From assembly GCA_963676845.2 (NCBI GenBank), contig CAXXKK010000008.1, positions 36,875 through 100,874 of the forward strand: a DNA stretch of 64,000 nucleotides. The letters run 5' to 3'. A model generated the notes under the pieces. The model did no database searches, had not been told where the DNA came from, and worked only from the letters and a program-made list of their open reading frames with translations. This DNA is from G963662675 sp963676845 (GTDB lineage: Bacteria > Bacteroidota > Bacteroidia > Bacteroidales > Prolixibacteraceae). Position 1 is the first letter of the stretch. Each line of letters starts with the position of its first letter. Shown piece after piece: positions 27,140-37,287 of the stretch. A program made the translations under genes and the position numbers.

Positions 27140-28573
27140 ATGCGCAAGTCAATACTATTTACTTTATTTATTGTATTCTTGTTATCCGGGGATCTTACAT
27201 ACTCCTTTTTGCAATATTATCATTCACCTTTATATGGTGATCTTGAAGGAGGAATTTTACCGAATGAAGATGTTCAGAAAATTATCGACGATCCTTTTGG
27301 GGTTCAGATGTTAAAAACAGGAGAAAAGCACATAAATCCCAATCGGTTTTTTTCACACTTTTTCTTTATGAAATACCTTCAGGGATTTCCACTATTTCTT
27401 CAAAATTTTGTAAAACCTATTCAGTCAGTATATCTCTCTTCTGCTATTTTTAAAATAATCGTCCAGTTTCTTTTTATCTATTTTTTATCAGTTTTTATAA
27501 CGGGTGAGGGAAATGTGTTCAACAAAAAATTTCTGATCGGGGCGATACTTATAACACCACTTTTTCAGACTTATGGTTACAATGGGAATATGGGCATTAT
27601 TGATAAATCAATAGCTTATTCTTTTTTCTATGCACTCCCGATAGTATTATCAATTTTCTTCTATTATTTATTTTATGAAGCATTTTGCAAAAAAAGAAAT
27701 CGTTTAATACGTTCTATTCTGATGTTTCCTTTATGTATCATTTTACCTTTAAGTGGTCCGCTTGTTCCCGGGATAATACTTATTACATCTGCTTTGGTAA
27801 TTATCCGGCTTTTATTTATAGAGAATAAGTCTGGCTTTATAAACTCTTTAATTTATTACTTGAAAAAAGTCCCCAAACTTATAATTCTATTATTCATTTT
27901 AATGAATGTTATGAGTTTATATTCTTTGTTTCTGGGTCTTTACGATTCAAATTATATCGCAGATTCAGTATCAATTTTTGAGAGGTATATAAGACTTCCT
28001 TTAGGATTGTTTGATGTCCTTACACAGTCTCTGGGTTTTCCTTTAGTTTTAATTGCAATAGGTATTAACAGCTATGTAATAAAAAAACAATTGGGAAGTG
28101 CGGATTATCAAAGACATATTAAGGTGTTAAAATGGATTGGAATTTTTGCAATTGCATATCTATTATTGCTACCTCTTGGAGGTTATAGGCCATACCGTGA
28201 GAACACGATAAGATATGATACTTTCATTCCTGTAACAATCTGTATTATTTACTTTTGGGGAATAACATCCTTTACTCTTTTACAGAAATTGAAAGGATTA
28301 AAATTAAGGGATTACATTATTGGATTAAGTGTTCTTTTATTGATCTATACGTTTGAGGATACATCTAACCTGAATGAAAATAATTGCGAAAAGGAGGCTT
28401 TGGAATACATTGCTAATTCCCCGAATGATATTGTAAAAGTGCCAACAGATTGTAATATTATTTCATGGAATAAAATGACCGATTATAAGAAATCTGATTC
28501 AAAAGCAGAACTGCTAATGATGTGGAAAATTACAGATGAGAAGAAACTATTCTATCAAGAAGTAATTGAATAA
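27140..28573 (+). CDS. Polytopic membrane protein, unknown function
   Basis: About 477 residues from the ATG at 27140 (a longer GTG start at 27047 would add 31 residues). At least nine hydrophobic helices are visible, with a soluble loop after the first (YHSPLYGDLEGGILPNED) and a hydrophilic C-terminal region. The layout, a first helix, an acidic loop with Asp/Glu and many later helices, is like GT-C glycosyltransferases or their lipid-carrier relatives, but no diagnostic motif is secured. It is followed immediately by the 21-bp repeat array. Confidence 0.55.
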   Translation: MRKSILFTLFIVFLLSGDLTYSFLQYYHSPLYGDLEGGILPNEDVQKIIDDPFGVQMLKTGEKHINPNRFFSHFFFMKYLQGFPLFLQNFVKPIQSVYLSSAIFKIIVQFLFIYFLSVFITGEGNVFNKKFLIGAILITPLFQTYGYNGNMGIIDKSIAYSFFYALPIVLSIFFYYLFYEAFCKKRNRLIRSILMFPLCIILPLSGPLVPGIILITSALVIIRLLFIENKSGFINSLIYYLKKVPKLIILLFILMNVMSLYSLFLGLYDSNYIADSVSIFERYIRLPLGLFDVLTQSLGFPLVLIAIGINSYVIKKQLGSADYQRHIKVLKWIGIFAIAYLLLLPLGGYRPYRENTIRYDTFIPVTICIIYFWGITSFTLLQKLKGLKLRDYIIGLSVLLLIYTFEDTSNLNENNCEKEALEYIANSPNDIVKVPTDCNIISWNKMTDYKKSDSKAELLMMWKITDEKKLFYQEVIE

Positions 28574-28576
28574 TGA

Positions 28577-28954
28577 TTTCTTAGGGATGATTGTTCTGAC
28601 CTAAGTCAGAAGGTCAATGACCTAATCTGATGTTCTTCTGTTTTACTTTTCATTTCATAAATGAATGGAAATTACTCTAATTTCCTATCCCAGCATCCTT
28701 GTGGGCAAGGAAATTATCGTTCTGGGACGTTCCATGATAGATATTTCCTAAGAAATATATTCCGTGGGATAGGAAATCTCTATGATGGGATTGGAAATCA
28801 TTGTTCTCACCTGTCCCAGCAACATGCTGGACTATCCCATAATCATTCTGTCCTGTCCCGGAAGAGTTCTGGACAAGGAAATAATCATGCTCACCTTGGA
28901 AATAATCGTTGTGGGATGTCCCGTCAAGCATATGGACAAGGAAATAACTCTAAC
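28577..28954. repeat. Degenerate 21-bp tandem array, 18 units
   Basis: Eighteen units of exactly 21 bp follow without a phase change. Two kinds of unit alternate irregularly: one with GGAAAT (GGACAAGGAAATAATCATGCT), one with TCCC (GGACTATCCCATAATCATTCT). The kinds are partly reverse complements (GGGATAGGAAAT at 28766-28777 against ATTTCCTATCCC near 28680), so the array can fold into hairpins. Both strands stay open for long stretches because 21 is a multiple of three, giving heptapeptide-like frames (GQGNNHA, GIGNHCS). I see no signal peptide, ribosome site or protein-like conservation, so I call it a non-coding minisatellite. Confidence 0.75.
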
Positions 28955-28981
28955 CAACGAAGAAATTTTTCTGAAATCTTT

Positions 28982-29105
28982 GTGCCGTGAGGCACTAAAG
29001 ATCGGTAGATAATTATTACCGATATCTTTTCTTCCGCCCCAGCGGGGCGGTCGGAATTGTCTTATTGGTATTTGCTATCGATAGTATGCCCCTGACGGGG
29101 TAAAA
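28982..29105. repeat. Palindromic repeat block downstream of sprA
   Basis: The block holds several hairpins in a row: GTGCC-GTGA-GGCAC at 28982-28995, ATCGGTA ... TACCGAT at 29001-29023, CCGCCCC-AGC-GGGGCGG at 29034-29050, CTATCGATAG at 29075-29084 and CCCC-TGAC-GGGG at 29089-29100. It resembles dispersed Bacteroidota palindromic repeats. The last hairpins could also help stop transcription from sprA. No gene is seen in 28955-29150. Confidence 0.55.
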
Positions 29106-29150
29106 AACGCTATGCAATATTTTTAATAAACCTGGATAAATTTGGAACTT

Positions 29151-32100
29151 CTACTGAGTTAAAGTAAAGCGGAAACTTAAGCCCAGGTTACTGTTTGACG
29201 TTGGGTATGAAGTTGAGGTGTAAGGTTTATTAATCGTTTTGTCGTAATAGAACTGAAGTCTGAAACGATCACTTAAGTAATATTCAGCTGTTGTTTCGAT
29301 GGCAACGGCATTTTGCCCGGCAGTTAACTGATCTTCCGATTCAACAAGCTTACGAAGTATCGTTTTGTTTTTCCGGAAAGACATGGCAACGTTAATCTTC
29401 AAATCGTTTGAATAGGCTTTTTGCGAGCTTTTTGTTTTGATGATTAAATCCATTTTATCGAAGGTATATCCAAGTCCGATGCTAAGTTCACGACTTAATA
29501 CTTCGGTTAACTGATTATTTGCAAAATTAAGCGTCAGGCTACGTCTTTTGTTTATCTCAAATTGGGTTGAGAGGTCATTTAACCAGGTTAAATTAAGATT
29601 GATTAATGGGTTCATCGACTCGGATATACTTACCGAATTGATATCGAACTCGCTAATGAAATTACCATTGTTGTTTGTTGCATAACTCCAACCATCTCCC
29701 CACAATGTATTATCAAAATCCGGTCTTGTTTTGTACGAACCAACACTATATCGTGATGTATAGGAATGTTGAATATCTATGGTTTTAAAGATTTTATTCA
29801 ATCCGTTGATGTTGGAAACAATGCCATCATAAGATATAGTCCAGTTAGGGCGTAAGAATTTTAATGATGGGAATGGCGAAAGTGATACTTTGTTTGGATC
29901 TTGTCCTGTATATGCAGCGATAAATGCAGGTATCAGTACCTCCTGTGAGGTTGCTCCATAACCAACAGGGAAACCTGTATCGTCGGTTGCCTCCGGATGG
30001 TACTCAACAGTTGAGTTGGGAACCCGGCGTGATGCCAGTCGTTTTGCAATAGTAATCCGGTTATTCAACATATCCTGATAAGCATCTGAGGCTTCAACTC
30101 CAGCTTCACCCATCTTGCTAAATGCAGTTTTCCATGTACTTACAGTCATACTAAAGTTTCCGGAAATGGTTTGACTTGTCGCATTAAAGATTCCTGTAGA
30201 GGTATCGTATATGTAATATTCTCTTAGGTTTTCGGAGAAAGAACGATTTCCTGTTAACCTGATTTCCAGAAATGGCATAGGTTCAAGAGTTGCTCTTATG
30301 CTGACAACATCCTGATGACTCATGATGTAAGGTGCATTCAAAGTTGAATCTTTTGTGATCCACCCTTTTTCTGCTGCCTTCATTGCAAAGTTGTCATCCT
30401 GCCAGCCCAGCAAAAATGGAAGTCCGGGAGCTGTTGTTGCTGCAATATCTCCAAAGGTTGCAGCGTCTGGTGTATAACGTCCTGATCCCAGGAAGCTAGG
30501 CTCGGGTAAGAAACCGGGCATTGATGTTGCTTCTGTTTCTGAAAGTGTAAGTGAAATGTTTTTCAGACTCATCAGGGTACGGGCAGTATACTGAAGAATT
30601 TTGTAGCCAATGTCGTTTTGTATTTCACGCTCTCCGGTGATGTTGATATTTGCTTCCTCAACATCGGTTCCAGGAGTAATGAGAACCTGGTTATCATTAA
30701 TCACTTCAACTTCTGAATTAACAGATTTTCCCTCTTCATTTAGAACAAGAACCTCAATCTCTTCTGTTCTAAGTCGGTGATTAATTGTTATAGCAGAATC
30801 TTTTTTTAGGCTAAGTCCATCATCTCTGTACTGAACTTTTTTCATTCTAACATCATTCTCCTGTTCCTGATTTTGTTGTGCCGCCCGAGCCCTGCTGCTT
30901 GAGCTTCTTGTAGAACGTGTATTGCTGCCAATTTTATCATTTACTTCTTTTAAGAATGGCACTTTGTTGTACAGGCTTTGCATATTTGCCTGACTCGTTA
31001 ATTGCATATTTCTGGAGTTTTGGATGGTATTACCAAGCTCAATGGTCTCATCGGTAATAGCTCCTGCTGTCCAGCTATATGTTCCAGTATAACTGGCATT
31101 ACTGGATACCCAGTTGAAGAATGATATTTTATTAATTGGAAGCGTGTATCTTGCATTAATTGTATGATCATACAAAACAGGGCGACCACCACTAAGCAGG
31201 TTGGTCATGATTGAATCCTTTTTAAATTCATAGTCATCATCAATCCTGTTTATTCGACCTTCCGGTTCATCAATACGAGCATCTGTTTTAGAAGAGAAAT
31301 CAATTCGTAAAGAACGGGTAAGGTTATAACGCATGTCGAAATTACGCGTCCAGATAAATTCTTTGTCAACCGTTAAAGGTATTTTCAAATTGGTATTAGT
31401 TATATCTCTGGATTGAGTTTCCTTATAATAACGATACAGTTGCGTATTATAAGATATTTGTGATGGGAGTGGAGAAAAGTTAATTGACTTGATTAAACTG
31501 AAAAATTTGCCATTTAGGAAACTCACATTTTTAAAAGGTTCTATATAAGTTTCCCGTTTGTTAAAGTTGTAATTAAAGCCAAGCATATAGTTCTTTTCTA
31601 TGCTGTACTTAGTATCGATATTTCGAGATCGTTCAATATTGTGTGAGAAGGAAAGTGAAAAGTTGGTTGGGTCCCAAAGTCTTGGATTTCCGGATTTATT
31701 GGTCTTATCAACCTTGATATTATTAAGAACAATACTTGTAAAGCTTGAATAGTCCTGCACCAGGTTTTTCAAGGAATCCTTTTCAGATTTGCTATCGAGA
31801 TTTCTCAATGATTCAGCCATGGTAATATCCGGATTCAGCGGATTGTATTTTGGATTGCTAAAGCTTTTTGATATTCCGATGTAAAGAGGAATATTCACTT
31901 GTGCTTCCTCTGGGAAGAATCTTCCTAGCTGGAAATTTGAAGAAATGTCATATTCAGTAAGATCTTCCATGGAGCGCTCCTGTACACTTTGGTCGATGCT
32001 ACCAAAACCGGTTGACTTATGCCTTCCTGCAAAAACAACTGATCCAAGATCTGCCAAACGTGTTGATAAACGTACATTAGTTGCCCATCCTCCTTCTTCA

Positions 32101-35100
32101 TTAAACCCGGTCAGGCGTAATTCATTTGCCCAAACTTCTACCGATCTTGGTCCTGGATTATAAGTTCCTTCTACTTTATGGCGAATACCCATCATCATAA
32201 CTTCCACATCGCCCAGGTTAGGACTACCTTTAATCCTCACATTATTTCTGTTTCCATGCCAGTCTGTGTGAGGTTGTTCATAAACTTCATTAATGGAAAC
32301 ACTTCCATTTCCGAGTTCATTATTCCTACTGGTTTTAGCGTCTGTAAAAGTAGAAAGTGGAATATTAATGCGGTTTTCATCAGGCCAAACAGCATATCTG
32401 GCTTCCTCGCTTATGTTGCTGTAATCTCCATGCTCTGTCAAACTTAGAGGAATTTCATATTCGTAATAATTGGAAGTATAATCAGATCCTAGTCTTACGA
32501 AGAAATAGAGATCTCCATCATCCAGAGGATGCCCGTTAATTTCTTCGGCATGAACTTCGAGTTGAAGTCGTTCATACTGGCGAAAATCCATTCCGATACT
32601 TTTATAAGCAGCACGTGCATCTCCTTGTGGCAGATCGGTAACTTTTAAAACCATGGATTGCTCGTTTAACTGAAGCAGTTGCTGGCTCGAAGGATCAACG
32701 ACACGATCAATTCCCGGAGGTAAAACATAGTTAATAGGTTCACGTTCGCTGTTTTCCTCAATATTTACTGCAGAAACTTCAAATTCAGTATTGGCTACTG
32801 TAGGTACTATTTCATCATCTACTTCGCTGGTGTATCTACGCCAGTCGGCACGTACCAAATCAAGTGATGCAAAACGAAGGACTACTGGATCTTCAAATTC
32901 TTTTAAGAACATTCGGATGAAACGAATGGATTTAAAATCAGAAATGTTTCCAATTGTCTGGTCGGGTTGTTTAACGGGAATCTTAAACTGATACCAGTTT
33001 ACGGAACTTACTTTCCCATTATCTAATTCAACGGTTCCTTCTTTAATATCAGAAATATAATTGCTACCCACCTGCATGTCTTCCGGTCTGATGCTTACAC
33101 GGTACTGGTAGTATTTTTCGTATTCACTTAAAGTATTGTCATCATTTATGTCTTCTGCATCTGGTCTTGTTGTTGCAGAGGTTGCATAAGATTCATCGGA
33201 CAGACTAGCAGGCATAGAGTTTCCTTCCAATCCGTTATATTTTTTATAGCGTTCAAGAATACCTAGTTCCAGAATGTCGTAATCGTTTCCTCTGAAATAA
33301 TGATAATCATCCCCGGCAGGGTCATTTGCGAATTCTTCGTAAGAATTAGCATCCAGAATTGTTTCAAGAGTTGTGACATAATTGCTAAAATATTCTTGCT
33401 CATCTTCATCATCCAGACCATCCAGACCAACATCCTGCAATACTAATGCATCGTCGTTGGCTACAAACGAATTTGTAATTTGTTGCTGGGTTGAAATACG
33501 TCCCCAAATTGTGGTATCTACATCTGCAATTTCTTCTGTTTCTGGAAGTCCGTTTTCAAATGATTTTCGCGAGTCTTTCAAAATATCTTCCGAAACATCT
33601 CCAAGGTTGAAATAAAGGTCTCCACCTTCCATCTCATGAAGGATTGTATCATTCACAAATGGATCCATCAACCAAAACTCAATATACTCAATGTTGGCAG
33701 ACTCAAAATTTGTTGTTTCCACTTCACGCATGATTCCAGCCCAACGGGTTCCCGGGTCTTTTAGGGTTCCATCCGGGTTTAATCCCGAAGAATAAGATGA
33801 ACCATTTGTATCGAAGTTATATGGGCCGCGTTCTTCAGGATAGTAAGCTAGGTCAAGAACTGAAATATTGGTTGGAGTTCCTGTTTCTGTGTCCTTCTCT
33901 GGATAGAGCTCTGCTTCAAACACCTCACGTACAAGGTGGTTTGACTTTTGATTGGAATCGTATTTTAAATGAGAAGGTGTTTGCGGTGTATTGCGCAATA
34001 AGATTGGGTCAATGACATACCAGGCCAGTTTGGCACGGTTGAAACCATAAGAAAGGTCATCATCAGTATCGGCCTCTGGGAATAATGACTGGTTTTGAGG
34101 AGTACTTGCCAACACCCATGAGTGTTTTGATTTTATGTTGATGGACGTTTTTGTTGATTCAAAATCATCAATATAAACGGTACCTCCATCTTTCCCAACA
34201 ACATTAGAGTGTCCCGGAAGTAATTTGGCAAATTCAGCCTCCAGGGCAATTGTTGATGTTGCCTTCGTTTCAATGAATGGGAGTTTATCCACTAAGTTGG
34301 TTAATAACTGGGATTCGGTGCTGTAAGTTGCATCCAGTCCCAGCATCGTATTGGAAATAGCGTCTTGACCGTAATCTACTTTCTGCGTTAGCGGTCGTTC
34401 ACTTAAATGAAGAACCGTTGCTCCCAGGTTAAAATTATCAGAGAAGGCATAATTTGCATGCGTTCCCAACATGGTTTTTCGCTCAGAAGTAAAGAGGTCT
34501 TCACTTTCCGTTGTTACCGTAATGGCAGTTCCCGATTCGAGGAGTGATTCATTGATAATTCGCACGCTTCCCAGCGTATAGTCAACGGTATAGTCAATGT
34601 TTTCAGTAAGCTCAATTCCTCCTGCCGAAACTTTTACCGAACCTTCGGCCAGGTTGAAAGATCCCAATGAAATCTCAGAACTTGAAGAACCTGAATAATT
34701 ACCCTTCAAAATGTATTTATTATGCTCAGAATCTTGCTCTGCATATGTTTTGGTAGAATCATACAAAGATTCATACACATATTTATCAATGAATTGCTGA
34801 CCTATAAGCGAGTCCCTAAGATGACTCCCAAAAGGTTCAACAGCAGGGAATATTACCCGTCCGTTATCTGGTCTGATTGTAATGCCTTCAATAAAGTCGA
34901 AAGCTCCGTCACTTCCCGGATCAAGTTGAGAGTTTAGGTTGTCCAGATTCATCACATTCAACAGTATGTTACCTTTTATGTTTGATTCAGGTAAGTAGTT
35001 AATGTAAGATCCGGTAGAATCGTTTAAGTAAAGTATGTTGAAATTAAAGTCTTCAGCTGTGATATCATAAGCATCCAGGCTATAAATGTTTTTCATCATC

Positions 35101-36677
35101 AATTGCCAGGTTGGAAGCTTAGGAGTTAGGTTGGTACCTTTTATAAGTTTCAATACTAATGTTTGTGGGGCATCAATTCCATCTGAAGAAAATTCACCCA
35201 CCTGATAGGTTGCCCCATTTGCTGTATAGCTGAAGGCAACTGCCAGTACTTCATCGGAGTTTAAAGAAGAGTTTAACGAGATATATCCCAGGTTGAGGTC
35301 AACCATATATTCGGATTCACTTAATTTTCGGGCTTGCTCAATTTTCTCAAAATCTTGTCCTCCTGTAAAATTATAAGAAGATAGAGGAGATAACGTTTTT
35401 GAGATTTGATCGACCTGACGAATATTACTATAGTTCGAGGTTAACTCTTCGTACATGTTATTGGCACTATTAGAAGGGAAAACGCTCAGTGGATAGCTTT
35501 GTCCTCCATTATCCTGAAACCCGGGAACTGTGTTGTAAATGTTTCCATTATGTTCTCCAAGGTCCATAAAAGCAATGATGTTTCTGGATTCATCGTAATC
35601 CCCACTTTTATTGGTTACCCAAACTTCAATTTTGTCAATGGTGATGGAGGACTGGATTATGGGGAGATTACTTAATGCATTATCGTAATTGTCGTAGAAA
35701 AACTGTGAAAGGAAGAAGTGCCTGTTTTCATCATAATCTGTGACGTCTAGTTGGAACGAATTACTTTGGGCTCCACCTTCGGTTTCGACTACAGTTGTTT
35801 CACCTTTGTTTTGAGATAAGATGCTAGTGAGAGTTAATTTACCAAACTGCATCTCGGTTTTTATACCAAACAGGTTTGTTGCTCCGGTTATTAATGATCC
35901 ATTAAGAGGAAGGGATACATTACCTGCTTCAACTTTTTTTATGATTTCATCTTCATCTCCCGAATAGTCGAGCTTCATCTTGTTCTCATAGTCGAAAGTG
36001 GCTTCCGTATCGTAATTGACACGCATATTCATTTTCTCACCAATCTTTCCTGTAACACTCATTTTAATTTCCTGGTCAAAATCAAAAGTTGTTGTTTTTC
36101 TCAGGCGTTCAGAGATAGATGGATTTTCTGTTTTATTTGTTTGAAAACCAAAGTTGACATCAATATATCCTTGTGGGCTGATGTCAATCGTATTTCCCCC
36201 AAAGATGCGACTGAATGCTTCTCCTCCAATTGTTAATTGGGGTATAAGTCCATTTTGTCCATCAATATTTTGTTGGTGTCGTTTTTGTGCCCAGTAACTT
36301 TTTATGGAGTTTTCGAGGGCTTTCGAAGAATAATCTTCAAGTGATAATGTTTGGGGCAAACGGTAGTTGAAATCACCAATCTTTCGATAAATTACATAGT
36401 CCAGTGTTATTGGATCGTATTCTGTTACTGTTTCAATATTGGAAGGAGAATTTAAATAGAGTTCCGAGTTGTCTTGTTCGCTTTCGGTTTCAAATGACTC
36501 TTCGTCATCAAAATTATAAGGCAAAGGTCTTGTATATTCAATATTCAGAGAGTCTGGTTGCTGTGCAAGCTCATCATCCGAATTCAATTGACGGGTTGAT
36601 GAACTAGCAGTCAGTCCCATCCCTAAGATTCCTGAAAAGATTAAAAGGAGTAGAATATTTTTCAAGCTTGTTCTCAA
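29151..36677 (-). CDS. sprA: SprA, outer-membrane translocon of the type IX secretion system
   Basis: At 2,508 residues this is the giant beta-barrel that forms the type IX secretion channel, moving proteins with C-terminal sorting domains to the cell surface. A signal peptide covers residues 5-25. Visible family blocks include YDPITLDYVIYRKIG, GTVYIDDFESTKTSINIK, GFNRAKLAWYVIDPILLR and WANELRLTGFNEEGGWA. The C-terminus LGLSFRFTLTQ is barrel-like. The start codon is TTG: no in-frame ATG precedes it and the next ATG would remove the signal peptide. It follows ruvA by 14 bp in a pdxA-ruvA-sprA operon. Other T9SS core genes are not in the window. Confidence 0.95.
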   Translation of the reverse strand: MRTSLKNILLLLIFSGILGMGLTASSSTRQLNSDDELAQQPDSLNIEYTRPLPYNFDDEESFETESEQDNSELYLNSPSNIETVTEYDPITLDYVIYRKIGDFNYRLPQTLSLEDYSSKALENSIKSYWAQKRHQQNIDGQNGLIPQLTIGGEAFSRIFGGNTIDISPQGYIDVNFGFQTNKTENPSISERLRKTTTFDFDQEIKMSVTGKIGEKMNMRVNYDTEATFDYENKMKLDYSGDEDEIIKKVEAGNVSLPLNGSLITGATNLFGIKTEMQFGKLTLTSILSQNKGETTVVETEGGAQSNSFQLDVTDYDENRHFFLSQFFYDNYDNALSNLPIIQSSITIDKIEVWVTNKSGDYDESRNIIAFMDLGEHNGNIYNTVPGFQDNGGQSYPLSVFPSNSANNMYEELTSNYSNIRQVDQISKTLSPLSSYNFTGGQDFEKIEQARKLSESEYMVDLNLGYISLNSSLNSDEVLAVAFSYTANGATYQVGEFSSDGIDAPQTLVLKLIKGTNLTPKLPTWQLMMKNIYSLDAYDITAEDFNFNILYLNDSTGSYINYLPESNIKGNILLNVMNLDNLNSQLDPGSDGAFDFIEGITIRPDNGRVIFPAVEPFGSHLRDSLIGQQFIDKYVYESLYDSTKTYAEQDSEHNKYILKGNYSGSSSSEISLGSFNLAEGSVKVSAGGIELTENIDYTVDYTLGSVRIINESLLESGTAITVTTESEDLFTSERKTMLGTHANYAFSDNFNLGATVLHLSERPLTQKVDYGQDAISNTMLGLDATYSTESQLLTNLVDKLPFIETKATSTIALEAEFAKLLPGHSNVVGKDGGTVYIDDFESTKTSINIKSKHSWVLASTPQNQSLFPEADTDDDLSYGFNRAKLAWYVIDPILLRNTPQTPSHLKYDSNQKSNHLVREVFEAELYPEKDTETGTPTNISVLDLAYYPEERGPYNFDTNGSSYSSGLNPDGTLKDPGTRWAGIMREVETTNFESANIEYIEFWLMDPFVNDTILHEMEGGDLYFNLGDVSEDILKDSRKSFENGLPETEEIADVDTTIWGRISTQQQITNSFVANDDALVLQDVGLDGLDDEDEQEYFSNYVTTLETILDANSYEEFANDPAGDDYHYFRGNDYDILELGILERYKKYNGLEGNSMPASLSDESYATSATTRPDAEDINDDNTLSEYEKYYQYRVSIRPEDMQVGSNYISDIKEGTVELDNGKVSSVNWYQFKIPVKQPDQTIGNISDFKSIRFIRMFLKEFEDPVVLRFASLDLVRADWRRYTSEVDDEIVPTVANTEFEVSAVNIEENSEREPINYVLPPGIDRVVDPSSQQLLQLNEQSMVLKVTDLPQGDARAAYKSIGMDFRQYERLQLEVHAEEINGHPLDDGDLYFFVRLGSDYTSNYYEYEIPLSLTEHGDYSNISEEARYAVWPDENRINIPLSTFTDAKTSRNNELGNGSVSINEVYEQPHTDWHGNRNNVRIKGSPNLGDVEVMMMGIRHKVEGTYNPGPRSVEVWANELRLTGFNEEGGWATNVRLSTRLADLGSVVFAGRHKSTGFGSIDQSVQERSMEDLTEYDISSNFQLGRFFPEEAQVNIPLYIGISKSFSNPKYNPLNPDITMAESLRNLDSKSEKDSLKNLVQDYSSFTSIVLNNIKVDKTNKSGNPRLWDPTNFSLSFSHNIERSRNIDTKYSIEKNYMLGFNYNFNKRETYIEPFKNVSFLNGKFFSLIKSINFSPLPSQISYNTQLYRYYKETQSRDITNTNLKIPLTVDKEFIWTRNFDMRYNLTRSLRIDFSSKTDARIDEPEGRINRIDDDYEFKKDSIMTNLLSGGRPVLYDHTINARYTLPINKISFFNWVSSNASYTGTYSWTAGAITDETIELGNTIQNSRNMQLTSQANMQSLYNKVPFLKEVNDKIGSNTRSTRSSSSRARAAQQNQEQENDVRMKKVQYRDDGLSLKKDSAITINHRLRTEEIEVLVLNEEGKSVNSEVEVINDNQVLITPGTDVEEANINITGEREIQNDIGYKILQYTARTLMSLKNISLTLSETEATSMPGFLPEPSFLGSGRYTPDAATFGDIAATTAPGLPFLLGWQDDNFAMKAAEKGWITKDSTLNAPYIMSHQDVVSIRATLEPMPFLEIRLTGNRSFSENLREYYIYDTSTGIFNATSQTISGNFSMTVSTWKTAFSKMGEAGVEASDAYQDMLNNRITIAKRLASRRVPNSTVEYHPEATDDTGFPVGYGATSQEVLIPAFIAAYTGQDPNKVSLSPFPSLKFLRPNWTISYDGIVSNINGLNKIFKTIDIQHSYTSRYSVGSYKTRPDFDNTLWGDGWSYATNNNGNFISEFDINSVSISESMNPLINLNLTWLNDLSTQFEINKRRSLTLNFANNQLTEVLSRELSIGLGYTFDKMDLIIKTKSSQKAYSNDLKINVAMSFRKNKTILRKLVESEDQLTAGQNAVAIETTAEYYLSDRFRLQFYYDKTINKPYTSTSYPTSNSNLGLSFRFTLTQ

Positions 36678-36691
36678 TGCTCTAATAAAAA

Positions 36692-37276
36692 TTAAAGGCT
36701 TTTTAAAGCCAGCTTAATTAATTGTTCGACTGTTAGGTTAGGATTTGCCTTAAGAACTTTGTCCAATACCTTTTCAACATTCTTCCTGACAAAACCAAGC
36801 ATTACCAAAGCAGATAACGCTTCGTCACGGATAGTATTGTCCGGTTTGCCAATTAAAATTTGATCATTTACAGTAACTTTTCCTAATTTATCTTTTAAAT
36901 CGATAATAACTCTTTGTGCTGTTTTGGCTCCAATTCCTTTAATACTTTTTAGAACATTTACGTCATCCTGGATGATTGCATTTTTTAATTCATCGGCTGT
37001 AAGTGATGAAAGCATCATCAATGCTGTATTTGAGCCAATTCCATTTACAGAAATGAGGAGTCTGAATAATTCTCTTTCAGTTAACTCAGCAAATCCATAC
37101 AATAGGTGAGCATCTTCGCGAACAACTTGATGTAGGTAAAGTTTTACCTGCTCTTTCCCATTTATCTGAGAATAGGTATTAACAGAAACATGGATGAAGT
37201 AACCTATCGATCCGGCTTCAATAACTGCATTGGCAGGAGTAAGACCTGTAATTTTACCTTGTATATATTCAAACAT
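36692..37276 (-). CDS. ruvA: Holliday junction helicase subunit RuvA
   Basis: This 194-residue protein binds four-way junctions and loads RuvB. The N-terminal OB fold (1-62), tandem helix-hairpin-helix motifs (LLISVNGIGSNTALMML; LKSIKGIGAKTAQRVI) and a short C-terminal RuvB-contact domain are all present. The usual YGF motif is seen as LLYGFA. It sits 11 bp after pdxA and 14 bp before sprA, a placement often seen in Bacteroidota. Confidence 0.96.
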   Translation of the reverse strand: MFEYIQGKITGLTPANAVIEAGSIGYFIHVSVNTYSQINGKEQVKLYLHQVVREDAHLLYGFAELTERELFRLLISVNGIGSNTALMMLSSLTADELKNAIIQDDVNVLKSIKGIGAKTAQRVIIDLKDKLGKVTVNDQILIGKPDNTIRDEALSALVMLGFVRKNVEKVLDKVLKANPNLTVEQLIKLALKSL

Positions 37277-37287
37277 AAACAGCTGGC

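Noticed and set aside
28577..28954. CRISPR array
   Set aside because: The units are contiguous without spacers, vary from copy to copy, and no cas gene is nearby.
28661..28990. A 109-codon open frame rich in Gly, Asn and His inside the 21-bp array, and a long open frame on the other strand
   Set aside because: Both frames stay open only because the unit length is a multiple of three. There is no signal peptide, no protein-like conservation of the heptads and no good start context.
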